Below are positions 27,076-35,492 of a stretch of 64,000 nt of DNA, one piece after another. Within the stretch, counting starts at the first letter, position 1. Each line of letters begins with the position of its first letter. The stretch is from NVTR01 sp965237505 (GTDB taxonomy: Bacteria; Pseudomonadota; Alphaproteobacteria; Rhodobacterales; Rhodobacteraceae), in the NCBI GenBank assembly GCA_965237505.1, contig CBDEFR010000002.1, positions 62,001-126,000 on the forward strand. Reading direction: 5' to 3'. Under the pieces are notes generated by a model, which worked only from the letters and a program-made list of their open reading frames with translations, searched no databases and was not told the DNA's origin. A program made the translations under genes and the position numbers.

Positions 27076-27606
27076 ATGGTAAGTGTCAAAGATATATTTT
27101 TGGCTGACAAACAGATCGGGCACTTCCCTGGTTGGTCAATCCCAGAAGATGAAACCGACTACATTTGGTTCAATGCGCCAATTGAGATCGGCGGAGTTAC
27201 AGAGACCGGTCTTGTGCTGCACGGTGGTTGCTTTGCACATCGCCCGGACTGCCATGTTACTTTCGAATTGCATATTTCAAGATCACCTGCGCGACGGTGT
27301 TTGCCGATTGATCGTCTTGACTGGATGTCATTGGAGGGCGGACATTCAAACCAGCGAAAACCACGATCGGAATGGTCTGGTAGGCGCGTTTCTGCGACAC
27401 ATCTCCACGACTTTTGGTTGAATTGGTCTGAAACCGAGCAGCGATTGCGCAACGGCGGTTTAGTCGTTGCTCGTGAGGTTGATGAACCAATTCAAAGCTT
27501 TATCGAAGCGAGGGACTTTTTCGGGAAAAGGCTTAGAATCAAGAACATGGACGTTGTTTTGGAGCCAAAATGGGTGTATGATTTCTTTTCAGGAGGAATG
27601 ATGTGA
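27076..27606 (+). CDS. Passenger gene 1, unknown function
   Basis: A 176-residue soluble protein without signal peptide or membrane segment. Recognisable landmarks are HFPGWSIPEDETDYIWFNAPIE, a pattern of beta-strand-like segments, HLHDFWLNW, and a C-terminal RIKNMDVVLEPKWVYDFFSGG. I do not recognise the family with certainty. The ATG at 27076 is directly preceded by GAAGGG without spacing, so a slightly later start is possible. A TTGACA box lies at 27025, close to the element end, which may act as the operon promoter. Its TGA overlaps the next gene's start. Confidence 0.7.
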   Translation: MVSVKDIFLADKQIGHFPGWSIPEDETDYIWFNAPIEIGGVTETGLVLHGGCFAHRPDCHVTFELHISRSPARRCLPIDRLDWMSLEGGHSNQRKPRSEWSGRRVSATHLHDFWLNWSETEQRLRNGGLVVAREVDEPIQSFIEARDFFGKRLRIKNMDVVLEPKWVYDFFSGGMM

Positions 27607-28343
27607 TGTCCGAACAGGTCCCCCTCTCAGAAATAAGCGCGTTGATCGCACCCAAACTTGTATCTTGTCGCAACTGGGGTGATGCAAGCTTTATTAGCCT
27701 GCCAATGGTGTACCCTAGCGGGTCATTTGTAACCGTCCGCATGACTCATATTAGCGGGGGAATCAGGGTAAGCGATTCGGGGTTTGCATATCGTGAAGCT
27801 GAAAGTTTCGGTGCGGGGCGTTCATTCTCCAAAACGGCCAGATCGGTTGCGGATGCGACTGAACTTCAGGTCGGGAAGCGATCAATCTACGTGGATGTCC
27901 AAAATCATGAAGTCGAGCGAGCCATCTTTGATGTGAGCGCCGCCTCTCACTCAGTTGCTGAACGTATCGTATCCCGGGCTTCTGCGTTCGCAGAAGCAAA
28001 TATATCCGATGCGCTTCATGAAAAACTTGACCATTTGTTCCCTGCGACCGTGGAATATGAGAGCAAAGTGATTGGTGCTTCGTCCACAGAATGGGAAGTA
28101 TCGGCCGTGGCAAAAATCAACGGCAAATCAGCGGTTTTTCAGGCCGTGTCCAACTACCCTGTAGCCGTTTATAAGGCCAGCACTGCCTTCCATGATATTT
28201 CAGCGCTTGAAGACCCACCAAACCTGATCTCTGTCGTTGCTAGCAAGAAGGAAATGGGGCCAAATCATAGCATTCTTGCACAAGCGGGTCGGGTAATAGA
28301 AATCAGTCAGAGTGACGAAGTTTACAAGCGAGCGGTGTCATGA
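27606..28343 (+). CDS. Passenger gene 2, DUF1828/DUF1829-like protein
   Basis: A 245-residue protein. The N-terminal about 90 residues (SFVTVRMTHISGGIRVSDSGF) resemble DUF1828, and the remainder (VSAVAKINGKSAVFQAVSNYP) resembles the DUF1829 region that usually follows. The function is unknown. AGGAGG at 27591-27596 serves ATG 27606, which overlaps the previous stop as TGATG; a GTG three bases earlier is an alternative. Its own stop overlaps gene 3 by ATGA. Tight coupling implies the three products act together. Confidence 0.75.
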   Translation: MSEQVPLSEISALIAPKLVSCRNWGDASFISLPMVYPSGSFVTVRMTHISGGIRVSDSGFAYREAESFGAGRSFSKTARSVADATELQVGKRSIYVDVQNHEVERAIFDVSAASHSVAERIVSRASAFAEANISDALHEKLDHLFPATVEYESKVIGASSTEWEVSAVAKINGKSAVFQAVSNYPVAVYKASTAFHDISALEDPPNLISVVASKKEMGPNHSILAQAGRVIEISQSDEVYKRAVS

Positions 28344-28534
28344 CGGTCTTACCGCTAAGCAAGGCGATAGCTGAAAAGCGTCTTAATGAGTTTATTGACC
28401 AACAGGAAGCCCGTGGCACCGGCCCAATCACCGCAGCGGAATTTGATGAAACCGCCGCTACAATTATCAAAACGCTGCCACAATCCGATCAAACATCCCA
28501 TTCACCTCGTCGCGGTGGTTCGCGCGAAAAGTAA
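28340..28534 (+). CDS. Passenger gene 3, small unknown protein
   Basis: A 64-residue hydrophilic protein, LSKAIAEKRLNEFIDQQEARG followed by a Thr/Ser/Arg-rich tail (SHSPRRGGSREK). The ATG overlaps the end of gene 2. The last 68 bp are antisense to the 3' end of the transposase gene, so the tail may have been shaped by that overlap, or the original gene may have been longer. Small acidic/basic partners in such operons are often antitoxins or adaptors, but nothing here proves that. Confidence 0.6.
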   Translation: MTVLPLSKAIAEKRLNEFIDQQEARGTGPITAAEFDETAATIIKTLPQSDQTSHSPRRGGSREK

Positions 28535-29366
28535 ACTCGTCCAGATAGCGTTTCATGTGCTTTTGGCTAATCGACGTGTGAGTGCCCCTCACTGAATGCT
28601 TGAACTGACGCCAGAAACTTTCCACCGAATTCGTGTGGTGAAGCTGGCGGGTTTCCTGATCAAATACGACCCACTGTTTTCGGCCATGTTTGACGGCGAC
28701 GTGCGTATAACCATCGCGTTTCAGTAAACCGTAGGAAAGCAGTTCGTCGGTCGATATGACCGAACCGCGCTCAACTTGCGCCAGCGTCTCAGCGCGCAGG
28801 GTTTTCATTTTCACATCGGGAATGATCTGCGCAACCAGCCGTCCGCCGCGTTCTTGGAAGCCCATCACAATCGTTTTGCCGGGTGCACCGCGCCCACGCT
28901 TGCCGCCTGAACGTTTACCGCCGACATAAGCCTCGTCGATCTCGACATGGCCAGTCAGGAAAGATTTGATTTCACCTTTGTCCATTTGTTCGCGGATTTT
29001 GTGCCCGATCCGCCAAGCGGTCTTGTAGGTCACGCCCAGTTGCCGTTGCAGTCCCTTCCCGCTCACGCCATGGCGCGTGGTGACAAAGAGGTAGATAGCA
29101 TAGAACCAGACTCGCAGAGGGGTGCGGGTGTCCTGAAAGATGGTGCCAGCCGTGGGGTAGAGGTGCGCGCCACAGGCGGCACAGGCCCAGGCCCGGCGAT
29201 TGGTCATGCGATGGAACGTGGTATCAACTCCGCAGGTCGTGCATACGTGGCGTTCGCCGAAGCGGACGTTGAAGATGTGTTGCAGGCAGGCTTCATCATC
29301 CGGGAACCGTTTGAACAGATCGCGGACGCTAAAATCGAGTGTAACTGATTTGCTTTTCTGTTCCAT
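28467..29366 (-). CDS. IS1595-family transposase
   Basis: A 299-residue ISXO2-like transposase. A zinc ribbon (CTTCGV...CAACG) comes first, then YLFVTTRHGVSGKGLQRQLGV and the catalytic segments VEIDEAYVGGKRSG, ISTDELLSYG and HTNSVESFWRQFKHS, ending HMKRYLDEFTFRANHR. The reading frame is complete. It differs in sequence from the copy at 11794, so the two elements arrived independently. Its 3' end overlaps passenger gene 3 tail to tail. Confidence 0.95.
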   Translation of the reverse strand: MEQKSKSVTLDFSVRDLFKRFPDDEACLQHIFNVRFGERHVCTTCGVDTTFHRMTNRRAWACAACGAHLYPTAGTIFQDTRTPLRVWFYAIYLFVTTRHGVSGKGLQRQLGVTYKTAWRIGHKIREQMDKGEIKSFLTGHVEIDEAYVGGKRSGGKRGRGAPGKTIVMGFQERGGRLVAQIIPDVKMKTLRAETLAQVERGSVISTDELLSYGLLKRDGYTHVAVKHGRKQWVVFDQETRQLHHTNSVESFWRQFKHSVRGTHTSISQKHMKRYLDEFTFRANHRDEVNGMFDRIVAAF

Positions 29367-30200
29367 AACCTCAATATAAGGTCACCGATCACTTGGTTCA
29401 AGGGGATACACCCCTTAATCTTTGTGAATGACTCTCGGTGTTGGACAATATCTGCTCAGGTCTGCGGTTCATGACCCAATTACCAGTTATCCAGTTGGCC
29501 GGAATGGTGGCGGCGTCATTTTCAGTTGCGTTCGCCGTGCTGTGGCTCTTGATGCTGATGGGCAAACGCACGCGTCGCAAGGCGATTGGGTTCATGGACC
29601 AGCCTGACAATTCAATTGCCTTTTTGTTTGATGATGAAACTCTGGTTAATGCCACAGAGGGCGCCAGCCATATGCTGTCGGCCGCCCCAGTTGGCGCGAG
29701 TGACTGGGTGCGGTTATTGACGCTGTTATTGCCGCGATTTCCCGATCTTCCCCAACAGATCGCCGGGCTGGCCGAGCAGGGCAAGATTACTCTGCAATCA
29801 CCGGATGGCATCACCTATCTTGAAGCCGAGTGGCGCGACGGACTGGCGCGGATTTGCCTGATAGATTCCGAAACTGCGATTGCCAGTGCACATTTGGATC
29901 AACACAGCCTGCACGCAATCGAGCAAGAGCTTGAAACACTGCGTGCAACGACCCAGACTGCATCATTTCTTGTGTGGCGTCAGCGCCAGGATGGCACCGT
30001 GACCTGGGCCAACAATTCCTATTTGGAGCTTGCGCGCCTGAGCGATCCGGATGCTTTGGTTCCGGTATGGCCTCCCGCTCGGCTGTTTGACATGTCGCAA
30101 ATATCTCATTCTGGCCAGGGCCGGGGGTCTCAAAGGGTAACCGCCCATCTGCCGGGCGAGGCTGAGTCGCGACGGTTTGAATGCTTTGAAACCGATCTTA

Positions 30201-31132
30201 GTGTCTGATTCAAAACTCTACGCATGATTACAATGCCTTGCAATTTTACGCGTGAGGGTTTTGATATGTGCAACGAGTATCCATGCCTGTGAACTTGCGA
30301 TGGATTTTTCCCAATCTTTGGCCAATCGTCGGCAGCGGTTGAGCCATGCGAAGGTGCGCTCGACGACCCATCTTCTGGGAATGACTTCGAAGCCTTCCGC
30401 AGTGTCGAAGCGCTTGACGATCTGGATTGTCCAGTCACCGATGCCTTCAAGAGCGTCGCGCAGCTTTGGTCCGGCATAACCGCCATCCGCAAAGATATGG
30501 CGCAAGTTTGGATGGGAATACCGGATGGATTTCAACACTTCCGGTGCGCCATCACGGTCTTGAATACCGGCGCTATGCACGACCAACCCAACCATAAACC
30601 CGAGCGTGTCGGTGACAATGTGGCGCTTGCGGCCCTTGGTTTTCTTGCCCGCGTCATAGCCCGAAATGCCACCGCTTTCCGTTGTTTTTATGGTCTGGCT
30701 ATCAATCACACCAGCGGTGGGGCCGGGCTTCTTGCCATGAAACTCGCGCGCCGTCGCCACCAGAAAATGGCTGATCACTTCAAAGATGCCATCGTTGCGC
30801 CAGCCATAGAAATAGTAGCGCACGGTGGACACTGGCGGGAAATCATTGGGCAGCATACGCCACGCACACCCGGCGCTGGCGATGTACAAAATGGCATCCA
30901 GAACATCGCGCATCGCCGTGCTGCGCGGACGACCAGTTGTTTTAGGCGGCGGCAGGAATGGCGCGATCAAACCCCATTCCTGATCAGTTAAATCGCTTGC
31001 ATAGCGTCCCGAATGCCGTTCATATCGGGCGCGAGTGGTTTCCGTCCAGGCCATTGTGATCTCCCTCGAATCTTATCAATCCGATTGAATCACAACTCGC
31101 TGCAATCACTCAATTAGTTTTGGATCAGACAC
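30201..31132 (-). mobile_element. IS5-family (IS427-type) element in the PAS gene
   Basis: The inverted ends are GTGTCTGAT(T/C)CAAAACT. The 3-bp target duplication TTA (30198-30200 and 31133-31135) is typical of this IS5 subgroup. Removing the 932-bp element and one TTA gives ETDL-SEEKL in frame. The transposase is intact, so this may be an active copy. Confidence 0.93.
30218..31054 (-). CDS. IS5-family transposase (single-frame IS427 type)
   Basis: A 278-residue DDE transposase: N-terminal DUF4096-like SDLTDQEWGLIAPFLP, catalytic AGVIDSQTIKTTE (D), HIFADGGYAGPKL (D) and RRWVVERTFAWLNRCRRLAKDWE (E with the YREK-like context). It is in a single frame of full length, whereas many relatives need a frameshift. 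Confidence 0.95.
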   Translation of the reverse strand: MAWTETTRARYERHSGRYASDLTDQEWGLIAPFLPPPKTTGRPRSTAMRDVLDAILYIASAGCAWRMLPNDFPPVSTVRYYFYGWRNDGIFEVISHFLVATAREFHGKKPGPTAGVIDSQTIKTTESGGISGYDAGKKTKGRKRHIVTDTLGFMVGLVVHSAGIQDRDGAPEVLKSIRYSHPNLRHIFADGGYAGPKLRDALEGIGDWTIQIVKRFDTAEGFEVIPRRWVVERTFAWLNRCRRLAKDWEKSIASSQAWILVAHIKTLTRKIARHCNHA

Positions 31133-32035
31133 TTAGTGAAGAAAAGCTGTTTACCGCCGTTGCCGCAGACAAGGTCGTAAAAGCAGAAGTCGCGCTGCGG
31201 GATTTTCTACAAACGCTCACCAAGACTTTCGCCCATTTGACCATCGGTCTGGCATCTTTGACAAGCAGCGCCGCCTGGCGCTGTTTAATCCTGCGTTGAC
31301 AGACCTGACATCGCTGTCGCCCGAATTCCTGTCCGCGCGCCCCACTCTTCGGGCCGTCCTTGACCAGTTGCGCGAAAAAATGATGCTGCCGGAGCCGAAA
31401 GATTACAGATCCTGGCGCCGGCGGTTGTACGAGTTGGAAACTGCTGCGGCCAACGGTACATATGAAGAAACCTGGTCGCTTGCATCGGGGCAGACCTATC
31501 GCGTGACCGGTCGCCCGCACCCGGATGGTGCGGTGGCGTTCTTGTTCGAAGATATCAGCGCCGAAATCTCACTGACCCGCCGCTTCCGGGCCGAACTGGA
31601 AAATGGCCAAGCCGTTATCGACAGCCTGGACGAAGCGATTGCGGTGTTTTCACCAAGCGGTATTCTCACTTTGTCAAACGCGGCATATTCCCGCCTTTGG
31701 GGGATCGATCAAACCACGATACTGGGCAATTTCGGTATCATAGACGCCACCCGCGCATGGGGCGAGCAATGCGCGCCCACACCGGTCTGGGGCGATGCCC
31801 GAGAGTTTGTCGGCACCATGAGCGAGCGGGCAGAGTGGACCTCGGACGTTCGCTTGAAAGACGGGCGCTGTGTTCATTGCCGATTTACCCCAATTTCGGG
31901 TGGCGCAACGCTCGCAGGGTTCACCGTGACCCGGCCAGACGTGGCCCGCGTTGAATTTCGCGCAGATACCACCTCAGTCCTTGGCGCGGATGCATTTACC
32001 GCCTGATCGGCTTTGCGGCGCGACCGGGCTCGAGT

Positions 32036-32551
32036 ATGACTTTGGTCATGACTGCCGCCTTTCCAATCCCGTGCACATTTTCATCGCCTGCCGATACGGC
32101 CGCCTTTGCCGCTCAGTTCGCGCTTCTTCTGCAATCCGGCGACACGTTGCTGCTGGACGGCGAAATTGGCACTGGAAAGACCCATTTCGCTCGTGCGATT
32201 ATTAAGGCGCGCCTAGCCAGAGTGGGCCGCGCCGAAGATGTGCCGTCGCCGACATACACTCTGGTGCAGTCCTATTCCGATGGCATCGTCGACATCTTGC
32301 ACGTTGATTTGTTTCGACTGACAGCGCCCGAAGAAGTCGCCGATCTTGGCTTGGATGACGCATTCAGAGACGCAATTTGTATCGTTGAGTGGCCGGATCG
32401 GCTGGCTGGGCATCGCCCGGACGGCGCGCTATTGATAAAGTTTGAAACGCGCGACAAACCTGATGCCCGAGTGCTGATTTTTCATGCAGCGGCACCACGG
32501 TGGTCGCAACTATTACCACTGCTTGACAGCGTGACCACAAGCGATGTTTGA
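32036..32551 (+). CDS. tsaE: tRNA threonylcarbamoyladenosine biosynthesis ATPase TsaE
   Basis: A 171-residue P-loop protein with LDGEIGTGKTHFARAI (Walker A), SPTYTLVQSY and ICIVEWPDRL, all typical of TsaE. It supports the TsaB-TsaD complex that makes t6A37 in ANN-decoding tRNAs. The start may be ATG 32036 or the in-frame ATG at 32048. Its stop overlaps addB by 8 bp. In many relatives a sugar kinase and nucleotidyltransferase pair follows tsaE; here addB follows directly. Confidence 0.93.
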   Translation: MTLVMTAAFPIPCTFSSPADTAAFAAQFALLLQSGDTLLLDGEIGTGKTHFARAIIKARLARVGRAEDVPSPTYTLVQSYSDGIVDILHVDLFRLTAPEEVADLGLDDAFRDAICIVEWPDRLAGHRPDGALLIKFETRDKPDARVLIFHAAAPRWSQLLPLLDSVTTSDV

Positions 32552-35492
32552 GCGATCTGACCGACCGCGTGTTTTTGCCTGCCCGCCGGGCGCCGACTTT
32601 CCAAAGGTATTGGTCGCAGGGCTGATTGCCCGCTCACAGGGCTATCCCCCGGAGCATCTGGCGCGAACCGCAGTGTTCGTGAATACCCGCCGAATGCATC
32701 GCCGGATCAGTCGTCTGTTTGACGACGGTCCTGCCCGGCTGCTGCCGAAGATCCGGCTTGTCACGGACCTCGCGCACGATACTGCCGGTCGTGATCTTGC
32801 ACCAGCCGTATCGCCGCTTCGCCGAAGGCTGGAACTTAGCCAACTCATTGCACGGCTTTTGGACAAAGAGCCCGATCTTGCACCACGATCCGCGATTTTT
32901 GATCTCGCCGACAGCCTGGCGCTGTTGTTGGGCGAAATGCAGGACGAAGGCGTTTCGCCGGATGCGATACGTGCGCTTGATGTCACCGACCGCTCCGGGC
33001 ACTGGCAACGCAGCCAGATGTTTCTGGACATCGTCGAACGATATTTCGGCGGCACCGGCAGCGAGCCGCCGGATATTTCCGCGCGCCAGCGCCGGGTCAC
33101 AGAACACATGATCAGGGAGTGGACGTGCAAGCCGCCCACACATCCAATCATCGTCGTCGGCTCAACCGGATCACGCGGCTCCACTGCATTGCTGATGCAC
33201 GCCGTGGCCTGGTTGCCGCAAGGCGCCGTCGTCCTGCCCGGATTTGATTTCGATCTTCCGCCCACGGTTTGGGCGCAACTGAACGACGCGCTGACGGCCG
33301 AGGACCATCCGCAGTTTCGACTTGCGCAAATTGTCGATGCACTTGGCGTTTCGGCGCAAGACGTGCGCCAATGGCAATCCGATACAAAGCCGCCCTCCCC
33401 GGCTCGAAATCGTCTTATTTCCCTTGCCCTGCGACCAGCACCCGCCACCGACCAATGGATGCAAGAAGGGCCCGCACTGAACGGCATTGATGACGCCGCG
33501 CGACACATGTCGCTCATTGAGGCACCGTCCGAACGCACCGAGGCTGTTGCCATCGCACTGGCGCTGCGCGAGGCAGCAGAGCTGGGCAAGACTGCAGCAC
33601 TTGTCACTCCGGACCGCTTGTTGACGCGCCAGGTCACGGCGGCTCTTGATCGCTGGCGCATCATACCGGATGTAAGTGTCGGCGATCCGCTCGATCACTC
33701 TGCCCCTGGGCGATTGTTGCGCCAAGTTGCAGAGCTTTTTGGCAGGACGCTGACGTCCGAGGCGCTGTTGGCCCTGCTCAAGCATCCTCTGGTCAACTCC
33801 GGGCCTGAACGCGGGCAGCATCTGTTATTCACGCGCGAGTTAGAGCTAAGATTTCGCCGTAATGGGCCGCCATTTCCGCGCAAAAGTGACATTCTTGAGT
33901 GGGCAACCAAAGACAACGTTGACCGCAATCGCCAGGCATGGGCCATATGGGTCATCCAAACAGTGCTGGGACATGACGGCATTGGTGACCGTACACTAAG
34001 CCAACACCATGAACACTTGATCGCGCTGGCTGGCGCGCTTGTGGCCGGACCTGACGCTGACGACGCGAGCCGCTTGTGGCAAGGCGCTGCCGGGCTCGAG
34101 GCACACAAATTTGTGATGGAACTGTCGCGCGAAGCGGTGCACGGCGGATGCCTTGGCGCTTCGGATTTCGTAACTTTGTTCCACGCCGTATTGAAACGTG
34201 GTGAAGTCCGCGATCCCGTGCGTCCACACGCAAGCATCATGATTTGGGGCACTTTGGAGGCGCGCGTTCAGGGCGCAGAGCTGGTGATCCTCGGCGGGCT
34301 GAATGATGGCACCTGGCCAGCGCTGCCTGCTCCTGATCCGTGGCTCAACCGGGAAATGCGCCTCAAGGCCGGGCTATTGCTGCCAGAGCGCCGGATCGGT
34401 CTATCTGCGCACGACTTTCAACAAGCGGTCGCCGCCAAAGAGGTGATCCTATCCCGGTCGGTTCGCAGCGCCGATGCCGAAACGGTGCCCTCTCGTTGGC
34501 TCAATCGGCTGACCAATCTGATGAGCGGCATGTCGGATGACGGCCGCGTGGCGCTTGAGCAAATGCGCGGCCGCGGGCGGGCTTGGGTGGATCTGGCCAA
34601 ACAGCTTGAAACTCCTGATCACACGGAACCAGAGCCGCGCCCGTCGCCCTGCCCGCCTGTCGATGCCCGACCGCGTTCATTGTCGGTGACTGCAATCTCT
34701 CGTCTGATCCGCGACCCATACGCGATTTACGCAGAATACGTGCTGCGCCTGAAAAAAATCGACCCGCTCCGCCAGCAACCCGACGCCCCGCTGCGCGGCA
34801 CCGTACTGCATGGCATATTAGAGAAATTCATTCGCAACACTGACATATCGCTCGGGCTGGACGAGGCCAGGAATAAGCTTTGGGCAATTACAGACACGGT
34901 TTTGGCTGCCAAAGCCCCTTGGCCTGCGGCGCGCATTCTTTGGCGCGCAAAGCTGGCGCGCGTTGCCGATGTCTTTCTGAATGACGAGGTTGGCCGACAG
35001 TCCAGCGCGCAGCCACTGCTCCTGGAGGAGTATGGCGCGCGCTGGTTTCAGGATCTGGATTTCACCTTGAAAGCCAAGGCTGATCGCATCGACAGAACCC
35101 CAGAGGGCCAGTTTGTTATCTACGACTACAAAACCGGCGGTTTGCCAAGCGCGAAACAGCTGCGCCAATTCGACAAACAGTTGCTGCTCGAAGCGGTGAT
35201 GGCCGAAGATGGCGCTTTTGGCGCGCTGCCGCCCGGTCGGGTCGAGGCCGTCGCGCATATCGGCCTTGGCGCTCAGCCGAAATTCAATCTGGTGACACTC
35301 GAACCTGGCGCGACCGACGAAATTCGGGCCGAACTGTTAGAGCTTATCGCGCAATACCAACGGCGTGCGCAAGGCTACATGTCGCGCCGCGCCATGACCG
35401 CAGTGCGGTTCGACGGTGACTACGACCATTTGGCGCGGTTCGGTGAATGGGATGAAACCCAGGATCCGCTCGGCCAAGAGGTGGGCGAATGA
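32544..35492 (+). CDS. addB: Double-strand break repair protein AddB
   Basis: A 982-residue subunit of the AddAB helicase-nuclease of alphaproteobacterial type. The N-terminus lacks a canonical Walker A. The inactivated-helicase middle part contains AELVILGGLNDGTWP, and the C-terminal RecB-like nuclease domain holds LRGTVLHGILEKFI, KADRIDRTPEGQFVIYDYKTGGLPS (catalytic D-Y-K). With AddA it resects double-strand breaks up to Chi-like sites. It overlaps both tsaE and addA (ATGA). Confidence 0.95.
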   Translation: MFERSDRPRVFACPPGADFPKVLVAGLIARSQGYPPEHLARTAVFVNTRRMHRRISRLFDDGPARLLPKIRLVTDLAHDTAGRDLAPAVSPLRRRLELSQLIARLLDKEPDLAPRSAIFDLADSLALLLGEMQDEGVSPDAIRALDVTDRSGHWQRSQMFLDIVERYFGGTGSEPPDISARQRRVTEHMIREWTCKPPTHPIIVVGSTGSRGSTALLMHAVAWLPQGAVVLPGFDFDLPPTVWAQLNDALTAEDHPQFRLAQIVDALGVSAQDVRQWQSDTKPPSPARNRLISLALRPAPATDQWMQEGPALNGIDDAARHMSLIEAPSERTEAVAIALALREAAELGKTAALVTPDRLLTRQVTAALDRWRIIPDVSVGDPLDHSAPGRLLRQVAELFGRTLTSEALLALLKHPLVNSGPERGQHLLFTRELELRFRRNGPPFPRKSDILEWATKDNVDRNRQAWAIWVIQTVLGHDGIGDRTLSQHHEHLIALAGALVAGPDADDASRLWQGAAGLEAHKFVMELSREAVHGGCLGASDFVTLFHAVLKRGEVRDPVRPHASIMIWGTLEARVQGAELVILGGLNDGTWPALPAPDPWLNREMRLKAGLLLPERRIGLSAHDFQQAVAAKEVILSRSVRSADAETVPSRWLNRLTNLMSGMSDDGRVALEQMRGRGRAWVDLAKQLETPDHTEPEPRPSPCPPVDARPRSLSVTAISRLIRDPYAIYAEYVLRLKKIDPLRQQPDAPLRGTVLHGILEKFIRNTDISLGLDEARNKLWAITDTVLAAKAPWPAARILWRAKLARVADVFLNDEVGRQSSAQPLLLEEYGARWFQDLDFTLKAKADRIDRTPEGQFVIYDYKTGGLPSAKQLRQFDKQLLLEAVMAEDGAFGALPPGRVEAVAHIGLGAQPKFNLVTLEPGATDEIRAELLELIAQYQRRAQGYMSRRAMTAVRFDGDYDHLARFGEWDETQDPLGQEVGE

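Larger units (their letters stand above)
27012..29414 (-). mobile_element. Complete IS1595-type transposon with three passenger genes
   Basis: The terminal inverted repeats start GGGGTGTATCCCCTTGA at both ends, and similarity continues for about 24 bp with two mismatches. The flanking sequence TTAATCTT is duplicated exactly (27004-27011 and 29415-29422), the 8-bp duplication typical of IS1595. Inside are a minus-strand transposase and a plus-strand operon of three overlapping genes not related to transposition. It lies in the gap between regB and the PAS gene, breaking neither. Confidence 0.93.
29471..32006 (+). pseudogene. PAS-domain sensor protein, split by IS5 and frameshifted
   Basis: The first part has an N-terminal membrane helix (QLAGMVAASFSVAFAVLWLLMLM) and a PAS-like region (WRQRQDGTVTWANNSYLELARL). 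It stops at the IS5-type element after FECFETDL. Beyond it the frame continues SEEKLFTAVAADK and then shifts near 31253, where one C is missing (GLA-IFDKQRRLALFNPAL expected). The second PAS region (LDEAIAVFSPSGILTLSNAAYSRLWGID) runs to 32006. The intact homologue would be a roughly 500-residue sensor without an obvious kinase domain; its signal is unknown. Confidence 0.88.
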
